Part shown: positions 31,019 to 37,881 of the stretch, piece by piece
How positions within the stretch are numbered: the first letter of the stretch is position 1
Layout: each line of letters opens with the position of its first letter
Assembly: GCA_029260825.1 (NCBI GenBank)
Contig: JAJDCM010000199.1
Coordinates: 1-37,881, forward strand
DNA: 37,881 bases
Reading direction: 5' to 3'
Source of the DNA: Planctomycetota bacterium
GTDB lineage: Bacteria; Planctomycetota; JACOTG01; JAJDCM01
The notes under the pieces: generated by a model
The model's database searches: none
Told to the model about the DNA's origin: nothing
Seen by the model: only the letters and a program-made list of their open reading frames with translations
Translations under genes and position numbers: made by a program

Positions 31019-33584
31019 GTAGTCTTCTCGCAGGCCGGAGTCCAAGAGCGTCATCCACGTGAGTGAGGCCGAGCTGGGCTCGAAAGGCCGATCTTGCGGG
31101 TCCAGCGTGCCAGGAAAAACTTCCACCTCGGGCGACACGGTCGTCACCTGGCTCGGGGATGCGTTCGCCATCGTGAGTGCGGGCGGGATTCGTATACGGA
31201 CCATAGGTGTCCTTACACCACTCCCAGACGTTCCCAACGACGTCATGAAGCCCAAAATCGTTGGGAAGGTACTGACCGATGGGGGCGTGGACGCTTTCCC
31301 CGTCCTTCAGCCAGTCAAGGTGGGCGAGCTTTCGGTCGGGGGCACCATGGTTCTTGCGATAAATGTCGGCCAGATTGGCGTACCCGTCGAGGCTCCGTTC
31401 ATCGTCCCCCGTGAAGAATACGGTGCTTGTTCCGGCTCGGGCTGCGTATTCCCACTGGGCTTCGGTGGGGAGAGAAAGGCCCAGTCGTGCCATCCAACGG
31501 GAAGCATCTTCCCAGCTGATGTTCTCCACCGGGTGAAGAAGAGAATGAGGGCGTCCGTCTTGATTCCAGGTGGAGTCGTATTCCCGTTCGCTATAGGTGC
31601 TCGGGTTGTGTTCGGTGACCCGGAGCCACTGGGCCTGGCTCATCTCGAACTTCGAGATGAAGTACGGAGCGAGGCGCACTGACGTCACCGGGCCCTCATC
31701 TTCATTGGCGTCCGGATCCACGTTGGGACCTCGCATGCGCCTCCTTGATCGAGGTTCAGCCCCCATGGTGAAGGTCCCACCCGGCAGAAGAACGAAGATC
31801 ATGGCCACCCCTTCGCTTTGAATCAGCTTCCCATCGGCTCCACGTTCCGGGATTTCTCCGGTCTGCACCTCGGCGAATTCAAAGAGCCCACTCTCTGGAT
31901 CCTGGCCAACCGGGACGAGACCGATTTGTGGTTGGAGAAGGAGGCCCCTGTATTCCGGGCTGAGCTCTTCGTCTCGAATGAGGCTTGCAGTCCTGTTCCA
32001 TCGATCCTGGTAGCGGCCGATCGTCTCCTGTTCGACGGTCTCCGCGAATCGGAGCCTGCTTCTTACCCTGGCGATTTTCCCGGTCTCGGGATGGCTGAAT
32101 TTCTCGAGCTCCTGAATGAGTTCAAGGTGACTTTCATACTGCCACCTGTCGATGTGATCCCGGAACTCGGGAATCGAATCTCGTTCCTGGTTCCCCTTTG
32201 CCTTTTTTTCGATTTCCGCCAGATAGAGCCGGTGGTCGTCGATTCGTTTGGAGAGCTCTCCGGCCTGCTCGATCCACCTTCCCATCTCTTTGAGCTTCTC
32301 GGTGGCCGGCCAGAGATCCTCTTCCTCGGTTCGAAAGCGTCGAAGCAGCATCACATCCGCGAGGCTCTGGGTCTTCTTGTGTTCGGCAATGGCCGCATCG
32401 CGAAGCTGGTTGGCCGCCTGACTTGCGCTGTCGGCATTTTGTCTCGCCGAGTTCGCCCGGATCCATCCGATGGAGGTTGCTACCGTTCCGAAGATCAGGG
32501 AGGCCGAAATGAGAGCGCCCGCTATGACAGCGAGCCTGTTTCTTCGAATAAACTTGGAAAGAAGGTAAGTAAGACTCGGGGGGCCGGCGGAGACCGGGCG
32601 GCTGTGAAGATGGTTCTCGATATCCTTGATGAGGTCAGATACGGTTTCGTAACGCCGTGCACGATCTTTCTGCATGGCTTTGATGGTGATCCAGTCGAGG
32701 TCACCCTGGAGGTGACGGGTCAGAGATGCCGGGTCCGTCCTGCGTTTTTTCGCGAGTTCAGACGCGTGCTGACCCATTGTGCTGAGTTTGGTCGAGGGCT
32801 TGGGGGGCTCCACTTCACAAATCGCGTCACGGATCTTCTGGTAGGCAGCCTTCTTGACATCAGCGGTGAAGTCGAACGGCAGCTTGCCCACGAGAAGCTC
32901 GTAGAGGATGACCCCCAGGGAATAGATGTCTGTTCGGGTGTCGATGTCGATGCCGCGCTGGTCCGCCTGCTCCGGGCTCATGTATGCCGGCGTGCCGACG
33001 AAGATACCCCGGCTGGTGTAAAGGGTTTTATCGGTCAGGCTGTGTCCGGTTGCCTTGGCCAGACCAAAATCGATGATCTTGGGGCAATGCTCTCCATCTT
33101 GAGTGCTGACGAGCACATTCGATGGTTTGAGATCCCGGTGAATGATGCCCTTTTGATGGGCGTGCTGCACTCCGTGGCAGACGTCGATGAAAAGATGCAG
33201 TCGTTCAGCGGTGGTCAGATTTTTTCGATCGCAATGATGAGTGAGCCGGGTTCCCTGCACGAGCTCCATCACGAAATAGGGATAGCCTCTGTCAGACGTG
33301 TCTGCATCGAGGACCTTGGCGATATTCGGGTGAGTCATGAGTGCCAGTGCCTGGCGCTCTGATTCAAATCTTGCGATCACTTCCCGGCTGTCCATACCCG
33401 GTTTGATGAGCTTGATCGCGACGCGTCTTCGGACCGGTTTCGCCTGCTCCGCGAGGTAGACGACTCCCATGCCACCTTCGCCAAGGGCTTCGAGAATCTT
33501 GTAGGGGCCCACCTGGCTGGGCGGGGGCGGAATCTCACCTTGCCGGATGGAAATGGTCTCTCGGTCGTCGTGAGAGCTACTCAA
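31008..33584 (-). CDS. Ser/Thr protein kinase with TM segment and FGE-like domain
   Basis: This 858-aa kinase of planctomycete type has a Gly-rich loop GEGGMG (35-40), Lys58, HRDLKPSN (149-156), DFGLA (172-176) and GTPAYMSPEQ. The segment LDWITIKAMQKDRARRYET is a signature of planctomycete kinases. A transmembrane helix lies at about 346-372 after basic RRNRL. A long helical region (about 375-570) separates it from an FGE/SUMF1-like domain (about 615-855). That domain has LPTEAQWEYAARAG, GNVWEWCKD and ARGGSFSWHAGPARSAFR, without the catalytic Cys pair. The start is a TTG overlapping the upstream flippase stop as TTGA, with GGAG 8 nt before it. A longer reading would intrude 118 nt into that gene. 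Confidence 0.9.
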   Translation of the reverse strand: MSSSHDDRETISIRQGEIPPPPSQVGPYKILEALGEGGMGVVYLAEQAKPVRRRVAIKLIKPGMDSREVIARFESERQALALMTHPNIAKVLDADTSDRGYPYFVMELVQGTRLTHHCDRKNLTTAERLHLFIDVCHGVQHAHQKGIIHRDLKPSNVLVSTQDGEHCPKIIDFGLAKATGHSLTDKTLYTSRGIFVGTPAYMSPEQADQRGIDIDTRTDIYSLGVILYELLVGKLPFDFTADVKKAAYQKIRDAICEVEPPKPSTKLSTMGQHASELAKKRRTDPASLTRHLQGDLDWITIKAMQKDRARRYETVSDLIKDIENHLHSRPVSAGPPSLTYLLSKFIRRNRLAVIAGALISASLIFGTVATSIGWIRANSARQNADSASQAANQLRDAAIAEHKKTQSLADVMLLRRFRTEEEDLWPATEKLKEMGRWIEQAGELSKRIDDHRLYLAEIEKKAKGNQERDSIPEFRDHIDRWQYESHLELIQELEKFSHPETGKIARVRSRLRFAETVEQETIGRYQDRWNRTASLIRDEELSPEYRGLLLQPQIGLVPVGQDPESGLFEFAEVQTGEIPERGADGKLIQSEGVAMIFVLLPGGTFTMGAEPRSRRRMRGPNVDPDANEDEGPVTSVRLAPYFISKFEMSQAQWLRVTEHNPSTYSEREYDSTWNQDGRPHSLLHPVENISWEDASRWMARLGLSLPTEAQWEYAARAGTSTVFFTGDDERSLDGYANLADIYRKNHGAPDRKLAHLDWLKDGESVHAPIGQYLPNDFGLHDVVGNVWEWCKDTYGPYTNPARTHDGERIPEPGDDRVARGGSFSWHAGPARSAFRAQLGLTHVDDALGLRPARRLLTP

Positions 33585-34594
33585 GCCGGGGTCTCCGTGT
33601 CTTGTGCTTGCTCCTTCAAAGTCTGCTGGATCTGACCCCGTCCGCGTAAGTAAAAGTACAGGCCAGGAATCATCCAGACGTAGGCACAAACTCGCCACAG
33701 AAGGAAGATATTACCACCGTCGGTGATCTCGTCCCGAGTCGCGGTACTCATCAGTTCTTGAAACGCCGTCTCGCCAACACCCAGTCCTCCGGGGGTCAGC
33801 GGGACTGCATTTGCGAAGAGGCCGAGAGGGCCGACCACGAAAAAAGTAGAAAGTGTCGTGCTCACGTCAGGAACGGTTGCGTAGGTGCAAAGAATGATCA
33901 TCACCACCAGGGAAGAGTGGCAAAAAATGGAGACCAGGACGGTGCCGATCAGGGTCGGGAGGTGGTCTCTGTACACATGGATGGCTTCGCCGATCCGCGC
34001 CAGATGCGCACCGAGAGGGAGCTTCACCAGAATGGACTCGACCTTGAAGAACTTGCGGACCCAGTGGGAAAGGAAGAGGGTCGAGCCGAGGAGAGCGGCG
34101 GCAAGGATCCCGAGGACGAAACAGGCAAGGATCTTCATGGAAGGGATGTCGGCGAGCCGGGGCCAGAACGAAAGGACGGCAATCGATGCCAGGACGAACA
34201 GCCCGAAAAGGCCAACGATTCGGTCAATGACCACGGTGGTGAGCGCTTCGTGTTTCAGGTCGGGAAACGAGTTGGCAACGTAGTACGCCTTGAAGACGTC
34301 ACCGCCCACCGCTCCGGGTACGGCGAGATTCCAGAAATGCCCGATGAACGTGAGCCGAGCTGCGTCCCCGAAGGAGATTCGAATGGACTGGGCACGGAGA
34401 AGAAGCATCCACCGGACGATCCCGATGTTGAGGACGACGAAAAAGATCAGGGTCGAGATCAGAATCAATGGCCACTCCCGGGACAGAGTCTTTCCCAGAA
34501 GTCCAAGCTTCAGGGTGTCAGAGAGCACCATGTAGAGGAGGATCAGGGCGGCGACGCTGTACTTGGCGATCGATATCAGGGTGCTCTTCTTCAA
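33581..34594 (-). CDS. LPG-synthase-type (UPF0104/AglD-like) membrane flippase
   Basis: A 337-aa integral membrane protein with about eight hydrophobic segments, of the lysylphosphatidylglycerol synthase transmembrane family (PF03706). Typical motifs are FWNLAVPGAVGGDVFKAYYV and VPLTPGGLGVGETAFQELM. Related proteins move lipid-linked molecules across the membrane or, when fused to a synthetase, aminoacylate lipids. The synthetase part is absent here, so a flippase-like role is more likely. The start is TTG at 34594 with GGAG 8 nt upstream. The next gene, kinase 2, overlaps by 4 nt, so the two form one operon. Confidence 0.88.
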   Translation of the reverse strand: MKKSTLISIAKYSVAALILLYMVLSDTLKLGLLGKTLSREWPLILISTLIFFVVLNIGIVRWMLLLRAQSIRISFGDAARLTFIGHFWNLAVPGAVGGDVFKAYYVANSFPDLKHEALTTVVIDRIVGLFGLFVLASIAVLSFWPRLADIPSMKILACFVLGILAAALLGSTLFLSHWVRKFFKVESILVKLPLGAHLARIGEAIHVYRDHLPTLIGTVLVSIFCHSSLVVMIILCTYATVPDVSTTLSTFFVVGPLGLFANAVPLTPGGLGVGETAFQELMSTATRDEITDGGNIFLLWRVCAYVWMIPGLYFYLRGRGQIQQTLKEQAQDTETPA

Positions 34595-34829
34595 TTCATC
34601 AGCTCCGGTTCAAGGGTGGAATCGCAAGAGGATAACTCAAAAAAGTGAAAGAGACGAGGACATGCAGGCCCGCCGACGAGACCGGCAATGGAAAAAAATG
34701 CCTCCCTTCTCTACAATGTGCCCGGACTGAGCAGGCCTTTCATCGGGAGATGTCGCTTGCCCGGCCGATTCTGCCCTCCCCCGGCCAACGGGGTCATTCA
34801 GGGTGTTGTGGGAAAAGAAGGAGATGAGT

Positions 34830-36404
34830 GTGCGGATTCTGCATCTAGCTCGAATTGTCGGGTTTGTCGCCGTTGTTCTCGGGTCTCCCCTCATGGGGAT
34901 GGCGACCTCCGAGAAATCCACGAGCCGCGGTGATTATGAGTTCATGTATCAATTCCCGGGGCCCAATCCGGTCGGGATGGTCGAATTTGACGTGGGTCGA
35001 GTCGATGTGAACAGGCCAGGCGGGAGCGGAACGATTTCCGTCCGTCATTACGGGGTTATTTTCTATCCGGCCGAGATGGACGGGTCGGATGTCCCGCTCC
35101 ACGGTGGAGGTCCATTTCCCCTCATCGTCTTCGGGCACGGGCGCTATCAGGTTCAGCCCCAGGTGGGAAGCAACCACGAGCAGGCCACGTATCTGATGAG
35201 GCATCTCGCGAGCCACGGCTACATCGCGGCCTCGGTGAACCTTGACGTGGTCGGGCAATATGCAGTTCCGGCGGCAATTCCTCAGCGAGGTGAGCTGATC
35301 CACCGGACCATTGATCTTCTTGAGGAATATCATAACGACTCTGATTCCCTCTTTGCCTCCGGGGTTGATCTCTCGAGGATCGGGCTTGCCGGTCACTCTC
35401 GCGGGGGCGAGGGGGTGGTCGCCGCGGCGGTGAACAACGATGCCGGTCGGAACATTCTTGGCGTCTTCACCATCGCTCCCACGGATTTTCAGCTTTATTC
35501 GCTGACGGATACACCTTACTACAGCATCTACGGGGCCCGAGACGGAGATGTCAACAACGGGTGGCCCATCATGCTTTATGATCGGGCAGAACCCTTGAAG
35601 GGTTTTCTCTTCGTTTACGGGGCCAGTCACTTTCATTTCACCCAATCGATCCTGTTTGATGCGGCGGATATGCCGCGTCGGGCACACCACATCATTGCCA
35701 GAACCCTCGCCACCGCTTTCATGAAGCTCAATCTCGACGGGGATGATCAGGTACTTCAATTCCTCAGCTTTGATGAGTCGATTCCACGGACCGGGCATCG
35801 AGTGATTCGACACTACCCCCTGTTCGAGCACCCGGAACGGCTTGTTGTGGATGACTATGAGAACATCCCCCGTGACGTCCACGTGAACAGCCTGGGCGAA
35901 GACGTTTTGGAGGTGGATATTCAGGATCTTGCCGAGGCGAACTTGAACAGGCCCGGCAACACTCTTTATCACAGTTCTTTCGGGGTGAGAGTTACCTGGG
36001 ACTATTCCCTGACCCCTCCGAATGAAGCGGCATACACCTCCCGTTTCCCCGAGATGATCAACGTTGATCCCTATGACTTCTTTTCTCTTCGGGTTTGCCA
36101 GCGGTTCAATCAGAGCTTCAATCCTCGAAACGAATTCCAGGATTTCGACGTCGCTCTTGTCGATCACAAGGGAGAAAGTGCCTCCGTGTCTCTCTCTGAG
36201 TTCGGTGGAATCCCCTACCCTTACAGCCCACGATTCGCGGGCGTTCCGGTGAAGAGTGTCATGCGATCGTTCAGGATTCCCCTGTCTCGTTTCGTCGTGT
36301 CGAATCCGAACCTGGATCTTGAGAGCCTCGCCGAGGTCTCGTTGTTTTTTGTTCGCACCCAATCGGGAAGGATCTTCATGGATAGCCTGGAGTTCACCAA
36401 GTAG
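34830..36404 (+). CDS. Secreted alpha/beta-hydrolase-fold protein
   Basis: The protein of about 524 aa begins with a signal peptide (ILHLARIVGFVAVVLGSPLMGMA). The hydrolase core has LIVFGHGR (oxyanion-hole region), the nucleophile elbow GHSRGGEG near residue 189, a YSIYGARDGDV acid region and GASHFHFT with the candidate catalytic His. This resembles the chlorophyllase, dienelactone hydrolase and PAF-acetylhydrolase groups. A second domain of about 200 residues, probably beta-sandwich, completes the protein. AAGGAG directly abuts an ATG at 34824, so the GTG at 34830, with 6-nt spacing, is favoured. The difference is two codons. A small IPT-domain gene follows by 22 nt. Confidence 0.82.
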   Translation: MRILHLARIVGFVAVVLGSPLMGMATSEKSTSRGDYEFMYQFPGPNPVGMVEFDVGRVDVNRPGGSGTISVRHYGVIFYPAEMDGSDVPLHGGGPFPLIVFGHGRYQVQPQVGSNHEQATYLMRHLASHGYIAASVNLDVVGQYAVPAAIPQRGELIHRTIDLLEEYHNDSDSLFASGVDLSRIGLAGHSRGGEGVVAAAVNNDAGRNILGVFTIAPTDFQLYSLTDTPYYSIYGARDGDVNNGWPIMLYDRAEPLKGFLFVYGASHFHFTQSILFDAADMPRRAHHIIARTLATAFMKLNLDGDDQVLQFLSFDESIPRTGHRVIRHYPLFEHPERLVVDDYENIPRDVHVNSLGEDVLEVDIQDLAEANLNRPGNTLYHSSFGVRVTWDYSLTPPNEAAYTSRFPEMINVDPYDFFSLRVCQRFNQSFNPRNEFQDFDVALVDHKGESASVSLSEFGGIPYPYSPRFAGVPVKSVMRSFRIPLSRFVVSNPNLDLESLAEVSLFFVRTQSGRIFMDSLEFTK

Positions 36405-36426
36405 ATCAACCCGCATGGAGTTTTCT

Positions 36427-36864
36427 ATGATGAAGAGGCCCGTCGTTTTCGTTGCAGGATTGGTTCTGGTCACTGGCTTGGCGCTGATCTCCTCCGAGAT
36501 GATCGTCACCGGTGCTCCGGAAGAGATCGAGCCCCCAACCGAAGATTCCCAGCTTTTGGATCGGCAGCCAGGAGACTATCCGGGTGCGGTGAAGACGCCG
36601 CACATCGAGGAGGTCAGCCGTTTTGTGGGGGAGAATGATCTGGCGGTTCCGGGAGATGAGTACATTCGGATCGAGGGAACCAACTTCTTCGGTACCGCGG
36701 TCGGTCCTTTCGTGACCGTCGGGGGAAAGCAGTCATCGATGGTGCTCTTACTTTCGCCGACGGAGATCCTTGCATCCATTCCTGCGGGCATTTCCGGATT
36801 GGTCAAGGTGTCGGTCAAGAACCCGGATGGTCGGCAGGTCGACATGGCGGTTGATCTTCGTTGA
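36427..36864 (+). CDS. Small secreted or anchored IPT/TIG-domain protein
   Basis: The 145-aa protein has an N-terminal hydrophobic segment (VVFVAGLVLVTGLALISS) that may be a signal peptide or anchor, a Pro/Glu-rich linker, and one IPT/TIG immunoglobulin-like domain. That domain runs from PHIEEVSRFVGENDLAVPG to KVSVKNPDGR, with the family's GTNFFG and a final VKNPDG turn. Such domains mediate extracellular binding. TGGAG lies 6 nt before the ATG at 36427. An earlier ATG at 36415 lacks such a site. It lies 22 nt after the hydrolase gene and is probably co-transcribed. Confidence 0.8.
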   Translation: MMKRPVVFVAGLVLVTGLALISSEMIVTGAPEEIEPPTEDSQLLDRQPGDYPGAVKTPHIEEVSRFVGENDLAVPGDEYIRIEGTNFFGTAVGPFVTVGGKQSSMVLLLSPTEILASIPAGISGLVKVSVKNPDGRQVDMAVDLR

Positions 36865-36883
36865 CTTCCGCCAACGAGGCGCC

Positions 36884-37881
36884 CTACTTCAATCTCCGGT
36901 AAAGGAGAGCGGCTGACTCGCTGAGCACCTCGGTGGGTACGGTGTGGACCGAGTTCTTTCCAAGATACGGTACGAGTCGGTTTTTCCGCCACAAGACGGC
37001 CCCTTCCAGGGCGTAGCCCCGTTGCAAGTAGCTCCTGGTTTCTTCGATGAAACGGGTACTTGAACCTTCCTCGAGGCCAAGAGAATAGGGAACGTTTACG
37101 CAGAGGATCATCGCTGGTTTCTTTTCTTGCACCTCCCGTAGCAACTCGTCCTGGCGCTCCGCCGCATCCTGGTAAGGTCCCGTCAAGGGATAGGTGAAGA
37201 TGTAGCGGGTCACACTCCGTCGCTGGGCGTGAAAGAGGATCTGTGGTTCCGACCCCAGGATGAAGATTTCCTCGGTTTGGCTCGTGTTCTCGCGGATGTA
37301 CTCTCCCAGGGTCTCGGCGATCGGAAAGATCTCTGCGCCGTAGAGGGTCTGGGAGATGCGCTCAGGGTCGAGGGAGTAGAGAGTTTGATTGTGTAGGACC
37401 GCGGGGAAGATGATGGCGGCAGCGAAGGTGCCACTCAGCGCGAGTCCGATCAGGGGGTTTCTATCGACCAGGAATTTCTTGAACCAGGCAAAGGAAAAGC
37501 CCACCAGAAGGCTGAGCGGTGCTGCCGCGGCGAGGAAGTAATGGGGGAAGAACCGGCATCCAAGAGCGGTTCCGGCGAGAGCGCTGATGAACCAGAGAAA
37601 AACGAAAATTCTTCCCGGGGTCCGCTGAGCGAGGGCGATGAAAAAGCCAAGGCACGAGAAAAGAAGGAGAACCCAGTGTTCCTTTGCGATGTTGGCGAGC
37701 ACCTGACGAAGAAAGAGGAACGCGTCTGTCTGGCAAGCAGAGCCCACGTAGCCAAAGTTGTGAAGATAGGCGCACTCGATGAAGTCGCCGACGGTTCCGG
37801 TTGCTAGAAAGGGGATGGTTGCGAGAAAGAATGTGATGATGACACCGCCGAGGAAGACGGCAAGGTGGACCATTCGCCGGG
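36884..37881 (-). CDS. GT39/PMT-like membrane glycosyltransferase, 5' end cut by window edge
   Basis: The visible 330 or so residues hold about six hydrophobic segments and then a soluble C-terminal part from about residue 190. The frame stays open to the last base of the window, so this is the C-terminal part of a larger protein, normally about 500-600 aa. The arrangement, with RFFPHYFLAAAAPLSLLVG as a membrane segment and a soluble tail, fits the dolichyl-phosphate-mannose mannosyltransferase/ArnT-like family. These use a lipid-linked sugar to glycosylate proteins or lipids on the outer face of the membrane. The catalytic acidic residues lie in the missing N-terminal part. It is convergent with the IPT-domain gene, 19 nt apart. 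Confidence 0.75.
   Translation of the reverse strand, partial: RRMVHLAVFLGGVIITFFLATIPFLATGTVGDFIECAYLHNFGYVGSACQTDAFLFLRQVLANIAKEHWVLLLFSCLGFFIALAQRTPGRIFVFLWFISALAGTALGCRFFPHYFLAAAAPLSLLVGFSFAWFKKFLVDRNPLIGLALSGTFAAAIIFPAVLHNQTLYSLDPERISQTLYGAEIFPIAETLGEYIRENTSQTEEIFILGSEPQILFHAQRRSVTRYIFTYPLTGPYQDAAERQDELLREVQEKKPAMILCVNVPYSLGLEEGSSTRFIEETRSYLQRGYALEGAVLWRKNRLVPYLGKNSVHTVPTEVLSESAALLYRRLK

Noticed and set aside
31818..33362. A 514-codon open frame on the plus strand inside kinase 2
   Set aside because: It is fully opposite a kinase with clear motifs. Long antisense frames are expected from the GC-rich codon use, and its translation shows no domain.
33585..33698. Longer N-terminus for kinase 2
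   Set aside because: It would run 118 nt into the flippase gene. The TTG at 33584 has a ribosome binding site and a TTGA overlap.
34845..36509. A 554-codon open frame on the minus strand opposite the secreted hydrolase
   Set aside because: The opposite strand encodes a signal peptide and a GHSRGG hydrolase. The antisense product has no recognisable feature.

Overview
The window looks like a piece of a GC-rich bacterial chromosome, most likely from Planctomycetota or a close relative. This is inferred from gene content, not from a marker-gene tree. The main pointers are two very large Hanks-type Ser/Thr kinases that carry a transmembrane segment and a C-terminal formylglycine-generating-enzyme-like (FGE/SUMF1) domain, an M56 peptidase fused to a GATase-like domain, arylsulfotransferase-like and NHL propeller proteins, and several secreted proteins without a recognisable family. 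No phage, IS element, CRISPR array, tRNA or rRNA was seen. All 22 complete genes I call appear intact, and one further gene is cut by the right edge.

Left part (1-10032). A glycine-rich RRM RNA-binding protein is followed by a BlaI-type repressor/M56 peptidase pair on the minus strand. Two inverted-repeat operators overlap the pair's promoter. Next comes a molybdenum block. modA-modB-modC (minus strand, 4-nt overlaps) encode a molybdate importer. A divergent plus-strand operon encodes a methyltransferase, two amino-acid-kinase-fold proteins that closely resemble the beta and alpha subunits of the Azotobacter molybdenum storage protein (MosB, MosA), an ABC ATPase and an ABC-2 permease. Import, storage and a possible export step therefore sit back to back. 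I regard this as the most interesting system here.

Middle part (10033-18921). An unexplained 475-bp gap precedes a secreted Cys-rich protein with an Asp-Pro-Asn repeat. After it come an SGNH/GDSL-like protein, a secreted arylsulfotransferase-like propeller with an Arg/Gly-rich insertion, a membrane-anchored protein of unknown function, and elongation factor G with a row of small hairpins in its leader.

Right part (18934-37881). Kinase 1 (1109 aa) lies 12 nt after fusA. It is followed by secreted paralogue A, an NHL-repeat protein (convergent), a DUF4912-GH57 protein whose catalytic Asp appears to be lost, a small Cys-containing protein, and secreted paralogue B. Paralogue B runs convergently into kinase 2, which is coupled to an upstream LPG-synthase-like flippase. 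Paralogues A and B belong to the same family, which I do not recognise, and each lies beside a kinase. A secreted alpha/beta hydrolase, a small IPT/TIG-domain protein and the C-terminal part of a GT39/PMT-like membrane glycosyltransferase end the window.

NTGA stop/start overlaps, several with TTG starts, are common throughout. Promoter positions and paralogue alignment were used to move several starts downstream of the longest open frame.
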